NCBI GenBank assembly: GCA_902790495.1
Contig: CADASK010000022.1
Location: 1 to 46,629, forward strand
Length of the DNA stretch: 46,629 nt
Source of the DNA: an uncultured Eubacteriales bacterium
GTDB lineage: Bacteria; Bacillota; Clostridia; Christensenellales; Aristaeellaceae
Direction: 5' to 3'
The notes below the pieces were generated by a model. That model was not told the origin of the DNA and did not search any database. It saw only the letters and a program-made list of their open reading frames with translations. Position numbers and translations under genes: made by a program. Positions 1-8,586 of the stretch are shown one piece after another (positions within the stretch are counted from its first letter, which is position 1; each line of letters starts with the position of its first letter).

Positions 1-1344
1 TATGACTCCAACAGCCTTCTCGTGACCTTCGACGCCGACGGCGGCACCGAGACCGAGGCCCAGATGGTGGCCACCGGCGCGGCGGCGACGGAGCCGGAAG
101 CGCCCACGAAGGAAGGGTATACCTTCGAGGGCTGGTACCGGGTGCTGGACGCGGAGGCGGGCACCCTGGCGGAGACGGCCTATGACTTCACAGCCCCGGT
201 CACCGAGAGCCTGACCCTGAAGGCCGTCTGGCGCGAGGTGGGCACCTTCATCGTCACCTTCGACTCCAACGGCGGCACGCCCGTGGAGCCCCAGACCGTG
301 CGGAACGGCGAGCCTGCCGACCTGCCCGACGCGCCCACCAGGGAAGGACACCACTTCGAGGGCTGGTTCCATGTGCGGGATGGCGCGATGACGGAGGAGG
401 GCTTCGGCTACCTGGAGCCCATTACGGAGGACGTCACCTTCCGGGCCAGGTGGGGCGAGGGCTACACCTTCACCCTCCTCCCCGGCGAGGGCACTGGCGA
501 ACCCGTGATCCTCAGCAGCAAGGACGCGGCCAACTGGGCGGAGGAGATCGAGACAGGAAAATTCTGGACCAACAACGACGGTACGCACTTCGCCTGCCCC
601 GGCCTGCCCGAGGGCTTCACCGCGCCGGAGGGCCTGAGCTTCCGGGGCTGGCTGGTGGACGACGGGACGGTCCTGCATACCGAATTCATGCCCGTGGTGG
701 GCCTGAACAAGCCAAAGTATACGCTCACGGCCCAGTGGGCGCGGATCTACACCATCACCTGGGCGGCTCAGGCGGACACCGCCTGGGCTTCCGGCCTCAT
801 CAATGAGGCCGCCGCAGGCGAACGCGTGACAGCCATGGTGTACCTGAACCAGAGCACGTATGACGCGGGCAGCCGCCTGCTGGCGCTGAAGCTCACCGGC
901 GCGGACTTTGCCGCCGTGTGGGTCACCGCGGACATCACCGGCCGCAGCCTGCCGCAGGTGACTCCCATCGCCGCCGGGAACGGTACCGTGGTGTATCCTG
1001 TGCCCTTCACCATGCCTGCCGGAGATACGACTGTGACGGCGGTTATTGGCCGCCCCTTCGGCACGGCGGACTTCACCCTGCCCGCGGGCGTCACCGCGAT
1101 CGAGGCAAATGCCTTTGAGGGCGCGGCGATGACCGCGGTGGTCATCCCCGAGGACTGCACCAGCATCGGCGCTTACGCCTTCCGGAACTGCGCGGGCCTG
1201 AGCTGCATCCGCATTCCGGCGAATTGCGCCCTGGGCGCGGACGTGTTCGACGGCTGTGGCACGGTGTCCGTCTTCGGCACAGCCGGCAGCCCGGCGGAAA
1301 GCTACTGCGCGGCCCATGAGAACTGTGTGTTTGTGGCGGAATGA
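1..1344 (+). CDS. InlB-type B-repeat and BspA-type leucine-rich repeat surface protein, 3' part
   Basis: The reading frame is open to the window edge, so the true start lies upstream and only the last 447 codons are seen. Two clear Listeria-Bacteroides (Flg_new, InlB B-repeat) modules come first, each with a VTFD..GG opening, a GY.FEGW or GHHFEGW core and a closing A.W. A third, more diverged copy follows and ends near the base-740 TAQW. After a spacer of about 110 residues come BspA/LRR_5 repeats (IEANAFEGA, IGAYAFRNC, GADVFDGCG). Such proteins are exported and act in adhesion or at the cell surface in Clostridia. No LPXTG sorting signal or C-terminal membrane segment is present, so anchoring must depend on the unseen N-terminal part. 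The family is clear; the ligand is unknown. Confidence 0.85.
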   Translation, partial: YDSNSLLVTFDADGGTETEAQMVATGAAATEPEAPTKEGYTFEGWYRVLDAEAGTLAETAYDFTAPVTESLTLKAVWREVGTFIVTFDSNGGTPVEPQTVRNGEPADLPDAPTREGHHFEGWFHVRDGAMTEEGFGYLEPITEDVTFRARWGEGYTFTLLPGEGTGEPVILSSKDAANWAEEIETGKFWTNNDGTHFACPGLPEGFTAPEGLSFRGWLVDDGTVLHTEFMPVVGLNKPKYTLTAQWARIYTITWAAQADTAWASGLINEAAAGERVTAMVYLNQSTYDAGSRLLALKLTGADFAAVWVTADITGRSLPQVTPIAAGNGTVVYPVPFTMPAGDTTVTAVIGRPFGTADFTLPAGVTAIEANAFEGAAMTAVVIPEDCTSIGAYAFRNCAGLSCIRIPANCALGADVFDGCGTVSVFGTAGSPAESYCAAHENCVFVAE

Positions 1345-1416
1345 ATGGGAATGAGGGGTGAACGGCAACCCTAAGCTACAGTGCTTTCACCCCTCACACG
1401 CTAAAAAGCAAAATGA

Positions 1417-1460
1417 AAAGCCCTTCGCTGCAGAGGAAGCTTCCTCAGGCGAAGGGCTTT
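1417..1460. terminator. Bidirectional terminator between the surface protein gene and uxuA
   Basis: Arms at 1417-1428 and 1449-1460 are perfectly complementary (AAAGCCCTTCGC with GCGAAGGGCTTT). They enclose a second palindrome, GAGGAAGCTTCCTC. The flanks are A-rich on one side and T-rich on the other, so it can stop both converging genes. Confidence 0.85.
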
Positions 1461-1492
1461 CTTCATGTCATTTCAGCACATTCTTCCGCATC

Positions 1493-2575
1493 TTATTTCC
1501 TTCCCCTGCTTTCCTTGTCGATGGCCTCCCACAGGCCGTTGAGGTAGGCGGCGCCCAGGGCGCGGTCATAGAGGCCGTAGCCGGGGCGGCCCTGCTCGTC
1601 CCAGATCATGCGGCCGTGGTCGGGCCGGATGTAGGTGTCGGGGCAGGTGTCGTAGATGGCCTTCATGATCTCGTACAGGTCGAGGTCGCCGGTGGAGGAG
1701 AGGTGCGCGGCCTCGCGGAAGTGGTGATGGCCCAGGTACTTCACGTTGCGCACGTGCATCGCGCCGATGCGGTTCATCGCCCCGAAGTGGCGGATGATGG
1801 CCGGGATGTCGTTCTCGGGATTCGAGCCCAGCGAGCCGGTGCACAGGCACAGGGTGTTGGCGGGGCTGTCGTGCAGCTGCACCATCTTGTCAAAGTCGTC
1901 CTGGCTGTGGGTGATGCGGGGCAGGCCGAAGATGGGCCAGGCCGGGTCGTCGGGGTGGCAGGCCATCTTCACGCCCACCTCCTCGCACACGGGGATCACC
2001 GCGTCCAGGAAATACTTGAAGTTCCTCCGCAGGTCGTCCGGGCCGATGTTCTCGTACTGCTTCAGGGTCTTCTCCAGCAGGGCCAGGCGCTCCGGCTCCC
2101 AGCCGGGCAGGCTGAACCCGTGGCTGTCCTCGGCGGTCTTGCGCACGATCTCCAGCGGGCCCATGGCGCCCAGGTCCTTCTCGTCGAAGTAGAGGCTGTT
2201 GCTGCCGTCCTCCGGGATCACCCGCGCCAGGTCGGTGCGCAGCCAGTCGAACACGGGCATGAAGTTGTACACGATCACCTTGACGCCATGCTTCGCCAGC
2301 ATACGGATGGTGGAGATGTAGTTGGCGATGTACACCTCCCGGGAGGGGAGGCCCATCTTGATGTCCTCGTGGACGTTGACGGACTCGATCACCTCAATTT
2401 CCAGCCCGGCGTCGTTCACTTCCTTCTTCAGGGCTACGAACTCCTCCTCGGGCCAGTCCACGCCGGCGGGCTTGTCCAGCAGGCCCATCAGGCCGGTCAT
2501 GCCGGGGATCTGCTTCACGTACTTCAGGGGGATGGGGTCGATCTTGCTGCCGTACCAGCGGAAGGTCATCTTCAT
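1493..2575 (-). CDS. uxuA: Mannonate dehydratase
   Basis: Predicted to dehydrate D-mannonate to 2-keto-3-deoxygluconate in cytoplasmic glucuronate breakdown. The 360-residue protein opens with [17 protein letters not shown] and continues with [16 protein letters not shown], typical of UxuA. It keeps the family's metal-site neighbourhoods, such as [36 protein letters not shown] and [11 protein letters not shown]. Length fits Gram-positive UxuA. The start at 2575 is chosen because AGAAAGGAAA lies just upstream and homology begins there; the frame could extend to 2644 but that part is not family-like. The gene is alone, with no uxuB, uxaC or kdgK nearby. A promoter at 2700-2728 and a remnant of another coding region lie upstream. 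Confidence 0.95.
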   Translation of the reverse strand: MKMTFRWYGSKIDPIPLKYVKQIPGMTGLMGLLDKPAGVDWPEEEFVALKKEVNDAGLEIEVIESVNVHEDIKMGLPSREVYIANYISTIRMLAKHGVKVIVYNFMPVFDWLRTDLARVIPEDGSNSLYFDEKDLGAMGPLEIVRKTAEDSHGFSLPGWEPERLALLEKTLKQYENIGPDDLRRNFKYFLDAVIPVCEEVGVKMACHPDDPAWPIFGLPRITHSQDDFDKMVQLHDSPANTLCLCTGSLGSNPENDIPAIIRHFGAMNRIGAMHVRNVKYLGHHHFREAAHLSSTGDLDLYEIMKAIYDTCPDTYIRPDHGRMIWDEQGRPGYGLYDRALGAAYLNGLWEAIDKESRGRK

Positions 2576-2700
2576 GGCTGTTTCCTTTCTGCACAGGGCG
2601 TCCACTCGGCCTGCCATTCCAGCACAGGCCTGCCGTCTTTCCAATCGATCGGCAGCCAGACGTAGTCCGCCGCCGAGGTGTTGGCTTCCTCAGGAAACCA
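2573..2700 (-). pseudogene. C-terminal remnant of a probable glycoside hydrolase (GH43-like) upstream of uxuA
   Basis: On the minus strand, a frame runs from just after a TAA at 2701-2703 to a TGA at 2572-2574 that overlaps the uxuA ATG (ATGA arrangement). It reads as about 42 residues with no start codon. Its core ([11 protein letters not shown], then DGRPVLEW and EWTP) resembles, from memory, the tails of clostridial family 43 glycosidases. Codon use is GC-rich, like coding sequence here. This suggests that most of a glycosidase gene once placed ahead of uxuA was deleted. The family assignment is tentative because only the tail remains. Confidence 0.4.
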
Positions 2701-2728
2701 TTATACTGATGAAAGCGGCCGATGGCAA
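2700..2728 (-). promoter_or_regulatory. Promoter for uxuA
   Basis: On the minus strand TTGCCA (2728-2723), a 17-base spacer and a perfect TATAAT (2705-2700). It lies at the upstream edge of the glycosidase remnant, so the uxuA transcript would carry that remnant as leader. Confidence 0.7.
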
Positions 2729-2805
2729 GAAACAATACTGCGATATTTGTTGCGATCATGTTGCGGTGCCACCGTTGGCATTGTCAGTCCACCCAAACAA
2801 AGCAC

Positions 2806-2834
2806 TGGTCAAGGCGCGGCTTTCGTGATAGAAT
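2806..2834 (+). promoter_or_regulatory. Probable promoter for the MATE exporter gene
   Basis: TGGTCA (2806-2811), 17 bases, then TAGAAT (2829-2834), about 60 bases before the chosen start. The -35 matches only four of six consensus bases. Confidence 0.45.
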
Positions 2835-2892
2835 ACAGAAGATATGGAGTCCGCTGCATGCCGGCGGCATCAAGGGACGGAGGTTGATGCGG

Positions 2893-4314
2893 ATGGGATT
2901 TCTGACAAGACTGATGGAGCCGCGGCAGCAGCTGGCTGAGGAGCGGAAGACCTTCACCGACGCGATGCTGAAGGCGATGATCATCCCCCTGGTGATCGAG
3001 CAGCTGCTGCAGATGATCGTGGGGCTGGCGGACAACATGATGGTCAGCCACGCGGGGGAGACGGTGGAGGCCTGCACCGCCGTGGTGGCGGGCGTCGGCC
3101 TTGACACGATGATCTACACGATCTTCATCTACCTGTTCACCGCCCTCGCCGCGGGCGGGGCTGTGGTGGTGGCGCAGTACATCGGAAGCCGGGACAGGGA
3201 GCACAGCAGCATCGCGGCCTCCCAGATCTTCTTCCTCTCGGGCGTCCTGTCGCTGGTCTGCATGGTGCTGATGCTGCTCTTCGGGAAGGGCCTGCTGCAC
3301 CTGATGTATCCGGACGTGGACAGCATGACGATGGAGGCCTGCGAGACCTACCTGTGGATCGTGGCCCTGTCCTTCCCGGCCAACGCGATCTACAACGCCG
3401 GCGCGGCCATCTACCGCACCATGGGCAAAACCGCCGTGACCATGAAGGTCTCCCTGGCGGTGAACATCATCAACGTGATCGGCAACGCCATCGGCGTGTT
3501 CGTGCTGAAGGCCGGCGCGGCGGGTGTCGCCTGGCCCACCACGATCTCCTGGTATGTGGGTGCGGTCGTCATGACCTGGCTGTGCATGCGCCCGAAGGAG
3601 AAGGCCGGAGATGACAAGACCGTGCGCGTTCAGGCCAGGCACATGCTCACCCTGGATGCCGCGATGTCCAAGCGGATCCTGAGCGTCGCCATCCCCAATT
3701 CGGTGGAGAACACCCTCTTCCAGGCGGCCAAGGTGGTGCTCGGCATGCTGGTGGCCACCTTCGGCGCCTCCCAGATCGCCGCGAACACCACCGGACAGAC
3801 CTTCTGGTCGCTGGCGGCCTGCATGGGCACCTCCATGGGCACGGTGTTCATCACGGTGATCGGGCAGCTGACCGGCGCGGGGGACGCGGAGGCCGCGGAG
3901 TGGTACATGCGCAGGCTGCTGCGGCTCTCTGTGCTGCTGGCCCTGGTCTGGAACGCCGCGGTGATGGTACTCACGCCGCTGCTGCTGCCGCTGTACGATT
4001 TGACGGACGAGACCAAGCGGCTGATCCTGATCATCGTGGCGATCCACAACGCGTTCTCGGCCACGGTGCAGCCCTTCTCCGGCCCCCTGTCCTCGGGTCT
4101 GCGGGCGGCGGGCGATGTGAAGTTCACGATGTGGGCCTCCATCTTCGCCACCGTGGTCTGCCGGACGCTGCTGTCCTATCTGCTGTGCCTGTGGCTGTTC
4201 CACTGGGGCGTCATCGGCATCACCGTGGCGATGGTGCTGGACTGGTGCATCAAGGCGGCGCTGGATATCTGGCGCTTCCGCAGCGGCAAGTGGAAGAACA
4301 AGCGCGTGATCTGA
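2893..4314 (+). CDS. MATE family multidrug/cation efflux transporter
   Basis: Inner-membrane antiporter of the MATE family, likely exporting drugs or metabolites with Na+ or H+. About 473 residues and roughly twelve hydrophobic segments arranged as two MatE halves. The first half has IIPLVIEQLLQMIVGLADNMMV and AAGGAVVVAQYIGSRD; the second begins near MSKRILSVAIPNSVENTLFQ and has QTFWSLAACMGTSMGT. Length is normal for the family. The frame is open further upstream, but GGACGGAGG (2875-2883) gives good spacing to the ATG at 2893; an ATG at 2887 is the alternative, though only 3 bases from that site. Substrate cannot be inferred. It is a single-gene unit ending in the terminator at 4336. Confidence 0.9.
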   Translation: MGFLTRLMEPRQQLAEERKTFTDAMLKAMIIPLVIEQLLQMIVGLADNMMVSHAGETVEACTAVVAGVGLDTMIYTIFIYLFTALAAGGAVVVAQYIGSRDREHSSIAASQIFFLSGVLSLVCMVLMLLFGKGLLHLMYPDVDSMTMEACETYLWIVALSFPANAIYNAGAAIYRTMGKTAVTMKVSLAVNIINVIGNAIGVFVLKAGAAGVAWPTTISWYVGAVVMTWLCMRPKEKAGDDKTVRVQARHMLTLDAAMSKRILSVAIPNSVENTLFQAAKVVLGMLVATFGASQIAANTTGQTFWSLAACMGTSMGTVFITVIGQLTGAGDAEAAEWYMRRLLRLSVLLALVWNAAVMVLTPLLLPLYDLTDETKRLILIIVAIHNAFSATVQPFSGPLSSGLRAAGDVKFTMWASIFATVVCRTLLSYLLCLWLFHWGVIGITVAMVLDWCIKAALDIWRFRSGKWKNKRVI

Positions 4315-4335
4315 CACTGTAACGAGACAAAAAAG

Positions 4336-4374
4336 AGAGGCTTCATGCCCTGGCTATCAGGGTCTGAAGCCTCT
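4336..4374. terminator. Bidirectional terminator
   Basis: Stem AGAGGCTTCA (4336-4345) with TGAAGCCTCT (4365-4374), extended inside by CCCTG/CAGGG. An A-run precedes it, which becomes a T-run for the minus-strand protease gene, and a T-rich stretch follows on the plus side. Confidence 0.85.
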
Positions 4375-4411
4375 TGCTTTTGGTTTGGATCAATGGAAGC
4401 TGGGAAGAATC

Positions 4412-7219
4412 TCAGGGCTGTGCGGGTTCCGCGACAGGCTCCTCGACGGGTTCCGCCGCAGGTTCTTCTGCGGGCTCAGCGGTGGCTTCCGCGACGGGCT
4501 CCTCAGTGGTTTCCGCGGCGGGCTCCTCAGCGGCTTCCGCGGGCGCTGCGGTGGCCTCAGCTTCGGGCAGCGGTTCGGGCGCGGGCTCCTCCAGCTTGGG
4601 ACGGGATTTCTTCGGCTGGGGGAGGTCCGCCGCGCCCTCCTCGGGGCTCTTGAACATGCTGCTCTGCGCGGGCTGCATCACATCCAGACCGTCGGCGGGC
4701 AGCACGTTATTCTCTCCGCCACGGATGGGATAGAAGACCAGGTCCAGGATGTCGTTGAGACCGCCGGCCTGGAAAATGCCCTCCACGAAGCGGTCCACGA
4801 AGGCCTGCATCCCCTCGCTGAGCTCCACGTCCTCAGCGGGTTCAGCCGGCATATCCTCGAGCGCGCCCAGATCCACCCAGGTGCCGCCGATATAGACCAG
4901 CACGCAGGAGTCGTCCAGGTCGTTGGTGTCAGAGTTGTACACGCCGTGCAGCAGAACCGGCACCGCGTGACCGGGCAGGCACACCATGCGCATGGTGCGT
5001 CCATCCTGGCCGGCGTTGGTGCTGGAGATGTAGAACACGTCCTTCAGCAGCTCGCCGGCCCAGACGGCCAGCTCCTCGTAGATCTGATTCATGACCTCCT
5101 GGTCCTGCTGATCCGCCTCGCCCTCGGCGGGCTCGACCTCCGCGACGTCCGCGGCTTTCCCGCCGGCGAACAGGCTCAGGAGCTCGGTCAGCAGGCCGCC
5201 GTCGGCCCCGGCAGCTTCGGGCTGGTCCGCTTCAGCCTGAGCGACTTCGGTCTGTTCGGCTTCGGCCTGGCTGACTTCCTGGCTGACTTCGGTCTGCTCG
5301 GCGGCCTCCTCGCCCTGGGCGATGGCCTCCTGCAGGAAGGGCGGCAGCACGCTGTAGTCGCCGGCGATCACGCTGCCGACGATATGCATGACGCTGTCGA
5401 TCAGCTTGTCCACGTCCACGCTGAACACGTACAGGATCCACTGCTCGTCGTCAAAGACCTTGTTCTCGGGCAGCGTCAGGGTCAGCAGCGCGCGGTCCGC
5501 GTCGAAGGTGTCGGGCAGCTTCTCCACGCCCAGGCGCGTGACGTCCAGGGCGCGGCGCAGGTCGGTGTCGTACTTCTCCAGGCCCGCGGCCCGCAGCGCC
5601 CAGGGCAGCAGTTCCGAGAGCTGGGCGTAATCCGTGCCGGGCACCATGGCGCAGTCCACCGTGAACCAGAAGGCGCGGCCCTCCTCCATCGTCATGCCGG
5701 CCTTCTCGTACAGCTGCCAGGCCAGGTAGTTGAGCAGGGAGGAGTTGCTGTGGACGCCGCCCTCGTCGTTGAGCACGGTCGGGGTCTTGACGGTGGGCAC
5801 ATAGTACACGTCCCAGGTGAATTCCGGCTGCTGATAGCGGTGGGGCTCGTCCATGCTGCGGACCTTCATCAGGCTGCGGTCACCCAGCTCCCAGGTGGTG
5901 TTCTCCGGGCCCTCCATGAGCATCTGGCAGGTCTTGCCCTGGATGTCGCTCATGGCCTCGTTGATGGCGCCGTAATCGTTCATGTAGGCGTTGTAGGTCA
6001 TCACCGAGGAGGTCACGCAGTGGGTGAACTCGTGGGCCAGCACGTCCAGGCACTGGGCCAGGTCGTTGGCCTGGCTGGAGAGGAAGATCTGCCAGCCGAG
6101 GAAGTTGCCCACGTAGGCCGCGTTGTCCACGGGCTTGTGGTCGATGGTGCAGAAGTTGTTGAGGATAAGAATCGGCGTGTCCAGGCCGTCGCCGCCGGAC
6201 CAGCCGATGGCCTTGTAGTAGTCGTAGGCGCGGCAGTAATTGTACAGGGTGAGCAGGCCGGTCTGATCCCACTCGAGGTTGTCCGGGCTGTACTCCAGCA
6301 CCACGCGGCCCTCGTTGTAGAGGAACTCCCAACAGTCGGCCACGACGATCCGGCGCTCCAGGTTGCCCAGGTAGTACATGCCGGTGCGCTTGTCCCGCAT
6401 CACGGTGACGGAGATCTCCTGCTCGCCGCCGGTGGAGAGATCCACGTAGCCGGTGTAGTCGACGGGCTCCATGAACTCGAACACGTAGCTGGTGTCGAAG
6501 CCGCTGGCACCGGCCTCGTCGCCGGGCATAATGGTGGGCAGGCTGTAGAGGTATTCGCCCTCGAGGGTGACGTAGTGGGCGTGGTAGGGCAGGTGGGAGG
6601 TCAGGCTGCGGGTGCTTTCCGGGTTGTCGGTGTACACCACCCAGACATAGCGGCTGGTCTCGTCGGGATCCTCCTCCACGTCGAGGTTCAGCGCCTTCGG
6701 TAGGATCATCGTGTCGGTGTGTCCGCCGATGAGCGTCAGGGTCTGCTGCTGGGTCTCCTGCGCGTGGGTGAGCACGATCTCCTCGGCCTTCTCGGCGGGA
6801 ATGCCTTCGCTGCCGGCCGTCTCGGGCAGGTCGGACACGATGCTGCTGGTGAGGCCCAGCATGCGGCCTTCGCTGTCCGTGATGACCTTGACGGCGCCGC
6901 CCAGCACGGTGGTGTGATCCGCCATCTGCTGGAAGACATAATAGCGGTTGCCGTAGGCGTCCGTCAGGGTGCGCCAGGGCTCCAGCTGGGTGTGGTCGTC
7001 GCCGCCCAGCTGCGCAAGTGCGCCGCTGACCACCGCGGAGGCGCTGTCGAAATCGTTCACGGCGGCGTCGGTGGTGGCGCCGTCGATCAGCGTCACGCGT
7101 CCGTTATGGGAATAAACGACGGGGGCCGCAGCCGCCGCGGGCTCCGCCAGCGATACGCCGCTGAGCAGCAGACCCAGCGCCAGCACCGCGCTCAGGATCC
7201 TCTTCATCATCTGCTTCAT
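4412..7219 (-). CDS. Secreted M4 (thermolysin-family) metalloprotease with acidic Glu/Pro/Ala tail
   Basis: Predicted extracellular zinc endopeptidase of 935 residues. A signal peptide covers about residues 1-25 (KR then ILSAVLALGLLLSGVSLA). Residues 60-215 look like the inhibitory FTP/PepSY propeptide region. The catalytic domain has HEFTH at 396-400 (zinc His396 and His400, general base Glu397), the third ligand Glu421 in GAINEAMSD, and the family's GGVHSNSS at 487-494. Beyond about residue 600 come a Glu/Gln/Ala-rich linker, another folded-looking segment, and a 60-residue tail of PAEEPAAE-like repeats. Classical M4 enzymes are about 500-550 residues, so roughly 300 residues are extra. No sorting motif is seen. 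The ribosome binding site is weak at 7219; a Met five codons in is an alternative start. Confidence 0.9.
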   Translation of the reverse strand: MKQMMKRILSAVLALGLLLSGVSLAEPAAAAAPVVYSHNGRVTLIDGATTDAAVNDFDSASAVVSGALAQLGGDDHTQLEPWRTLTDAYGNRYYVFQQMADHTTVLGGAVKVITDSEGRMLGLTSSIVSDLPETAGSEGIPAEKAEEIVLTHAQETQQQTLTLIGGHTDTMILPKALNLDVEEDPDETSRYVWVVYTDNPESTRSLTSHLPYHAHYVTLEGEYLYSLPTIMPGDEAGASGFDTSYVFEFMEPVDYTGYVDLSTGGEQEISVTVMRDKRTGMYYLGNLERRIVVADCWEFLYNEGRVVLEYSPDNLEWDQTGLLTLYNYCRAYDYYKAIGWSGGDGLDTPILILNNFCTIDHKPVDNAAYVGNFLGWQIFLSSQANDLAQCLDVLAHEFTHCVTSSVMTYNAYMNDYGAINEAMSDIQGKTCQMLMEGPENTTWELGDRSLMKVRSMDEPHRYQQPEFTWDVYYVPTVKTPTVLNDEGGVHSNSSLLNYLAWQLYEKAGMTMEEGRAFWFTVDCAMVPGTDYAQLSELLPWALRAAGLEKYDTDLRRALDVTRLGVEKLPDTFDADRALLTLTLPENKVFDDEQWILYVFSVDVDKLIDSVMHIVGSVIAGDYSVLPPFLQEAIAQGEEAAEQTEVSQEVSQAEAEQTEVAQAEADQPEAAGADGGLLTELLSLFAGGKAADVAEVEPAEGEADQQDQEVMNQIYEELAVWAGELLKDVFYISSTNAGQDGRTMRMVCLPGHAVPVLLHGVYNSDTNDLDDSCVLVYIGGTWVDLGALEDMPAEPAEDVELSEGMQAFVDRFVEGIFQAGGLNDILDLVFYPIRGGENNVLPADGLDVMQPAQSSMFKSPEEGAADLPQPKKSRPKLEEPAPEPLPEAEATAAPAEAAEEPAAETTEEPVAEATAEPAEEPAAEPVEEPVAEPAQP

Positions 7220-7324
7220 GTTCTGCCGGGTCTCACGCTCGGACGCCTTGCCTCGCCGCGCAGAGCCCTTTGTCTCCTTTCCGTCCGAAACAGGCCGGGA
7301 GCCGCCTGTTCCGTATTAAAGCAA

Positions 7325-7353
7325 AGTATAACATATTTTCAGGCTGTCTCCAA
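7325..7353 (-). promoter_or_regulatory. Promoter for the M4 protease gene
   Basis: On the minus strand TTGGAG (7353-7348), 17 bases, TATACT (7330-7325), about 105 bases before the ATG. The -10 is strong and the -35 partial. Confidence 0.6.
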
Positions 7354-7379
7354 GGGAATTCTGTGCGGAACAGGCAGAC

Positions 7380-7412
7380 AAAAACAGCACCCTGCCGCTT
7401 GGCAGAGTGCTG
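7380..7412 (-). terminator. Terminator after rplL
   Basis: Minus-strand hairpin CAGCACTCTGCC / GGCAGGGTGCTG (arms 7401-7412 and 7385-7396) with a four-base loop, followed by five T residues. Confidence 0.9.
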
Positions 7413-7427
7413 TGTAAGGCCGTGAGA

Positions 7428-7805
7428 TTACTTGATCTCGCAGGTCGCGCCGGCTTCCTTGAACTTGGCGACGAGCTTCTCGGCATCTTCCTTGGAAACG
7501 CCTTCCTTGATGGTCTTGGGCGCGCCCTCGACGATCTCCTTGGCTTCCTTCAGGCCCAGGCCGTCGATGACCTCGCGGACCACCTTGATGACGGCGATCT
7601 TCTTCGCGGCGTCGAATTCCTTCAGCACCACGTCGAACTCGGTCTTCTCCTCGGCGGCGGGGGCAGCGCCACCGGCCACAGCGCCAACCATCGCCACGGG
7701 GGCGGCGGCGGACACGCCGAACTTTTCTTCCATAGCCTTCACGAGCTCGTTCAGCTCAAGCACTGTCATAGACTCGACAGCAGCGATAATCTCCTCATGA
7801 GTCAT
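7428..7805 (-). CDS. rplL: Ribosomal protein L7/L12
   Basis: Stalk protein of the 50S subunit that recruits translation GTPases. 125 residues. The N-terminal dimerisation helix ([20 protein letters not shown]) is followed by an Ala/Gly-rich hinge ([13 protein letters not shown]), and then by the conserved C-terminal domain with [36 protein letters not shown] and [17 protein letters not shown] strong site, AGGAGG, precedes the ATG at 7805. It follows rplJ by about 100 bases in one transcription unit and is closed by the terminator at 7380-7412. Confidence 0.98.
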   Translation of the reverse strand: MTHEEIIAAVESMTVLELNELVKAMEEKFGVSAAAPVAMVGAVAGGAAPAAEEKTEFDVVLKEFDAAKKIAVIKVVREVIDGLGLKEAKEIVEGAPKTIKEGVSKEDAEKLVAKFKEAGATCEIK

Positions 7806-7904
7806 TGTTTTCAGCCTCCTATAGGTTGATTTCGTTGAATGAATGATGTTGCTGGGCCACCGCTCATGCGGCGCGCCCGGGGGAGAGACGGCGATGGGAG
7901 AAGA

Positions 7905-8417
7905 TTACTCCTCGCCGGCCTTCTGCTTGCGGATGGCTTCCACCACGCGCACGAAGTTGCCGATGGTGGCGCTCATGCTGCCAACCAGTCGAGCCAGCAG
8001 CACCTCGCGGCTGGGCAGCTTGGCCAGGGCCAGCATGGTGGCTTCGTCCTCCACCTTGCCGTCCATCACACCGCCTGTGATCTTCAGGCTCTGCAGCTTG
8101 TTCTTCTCGATGAACTCGTTGACAACCTTGGGTGCGGCCACCGCGTCCTTCATGCCGAACACGAAGGCGTTCGGGCCGTTCAGCAGGTCGTCGGCGCCCT
8201 CGATGCCCAGGTTCTTCAGCGCGATATTGACCAGGCGGTTCTTCTTGACGCAGTACTGCACGTCGTTCTCGCGGCAGTTCTTGCGCAGCTGGGTCGCCTG
8301 CTCCACGGTCAGACCGGTGTAGCTCACAAACGCGACGGACTTCGCGTTCTTGAACAGCTCCTCGATCTCCGCAACCTCCTGAACCTTCAGTTCACGATTC
8401 TTGCTCATGTTTTCCAT
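7905..8417 (-). CDS. rplJ: Ribosomal protein L10
   Basis: Binds 23S rRNA and anchors the L7/L12 stalk dimers; in many bacteria it also represses its own mRNA. 170 residues, normal length. Diagnostic parts are the N-terminal VQEVAEIEELFKNAKSVAFVSYTGL, then LRKNCREND and VVNEFIEKNKLQ, and the C-terminal VLLARLVGSMSATIGNFVRV followed by the stalk-binding helix. The start at 8417 (MENMSKN) follows AGGAGGTGACAGGAG; an ATG at 8408 is the alternative. The frame is open further upstream, but that part is the leader RNA. No rplK or rplA precedes it, so rplJ-rplL is detached from the usual cluster and has its own promoter. Confidence 0.97.
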   Translation of the reverse strand: MENMSKNRELKVQEVAEIEELFKNAKSVAFVSYTGLTVEQATQLRKNCRENDVQYCVKKNRLVNIALKNLGIEGADDLLNGPNAFVFGMKDAVAAPKVVNEFIEKNKLQSLKITGGVMDGKVEDEATMLALAKLPSREVLLARLVGSMSATIGNFVRVVEAIRKQKAGEE

Positions 8418-8449
8418 TGCTCCTGTCACCTCCTCAAAGGTTCTGAGTG

Positions 8450-8477
8450 AAAGAAAACCCTCGCGCAGGCGCAAGGG
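8450..8477 (-). terminator. Attenuator hairpin before rplJ
   Basis: On the minus strand CCCTTGCG, four-base loop, CGCGAGGG (8477-8458), followed by TTTTCTTT. It lies between the L10 leader and the rplJ start, where it can end transcription early when L10 is in excess. Confidence 0.8.
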
Positions 8478-8479
8478 AG

Positions 8480-8580
8480 AGCATTGCAAATTGCTGTCCA
8501 TCGCACCTCGGCAGGCGGAGCCACGCTCCTTTACATCCTTGCGGATACCGGCTGTCTACGGCACAGGTTTCTTTAAAACC
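8480..8580 (-). promoter_or_regulatory. L10 leader (ribosomal protein autoregulatory RNA)
   Basis: The minus-strand leader contains GCCGTAGACAGCCGG, an arm with a GGATG..AAAGGAGC segment, and CCTGCCGAGGTGC. These are the hallmark segments of the Firmicutes L10 leader that binds L10 (with L12). Together with the attenuator at 8450-8477 it forms a typical feedback switch for rplJ-rplL. Confidence 0.85.
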
Positions 8581-8586
8581 GGACTT

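Noticed and set aside
1358-2665. Long plus-strand open frame opposite uxuA
   Set aside because: Its composition (His, Val, Gln, Ala rich) is the mirror of the GC-rich uxuA codons, and the minus-strand frame has clear homology.
4385-6703. 772-codon plus-strand open frame opposite the M4 protease
   Set aside because: It is a shadow of GC-rich coding on the other strand; no ribosome binding site or family motif, while the minus frame has HEFTH and a signal peptide.
8418-8501. N-terminal extension of rplJ
   Set aside because: The extra codons overlap the L10 leader and attenuator; L10 homology starts at about 8417.
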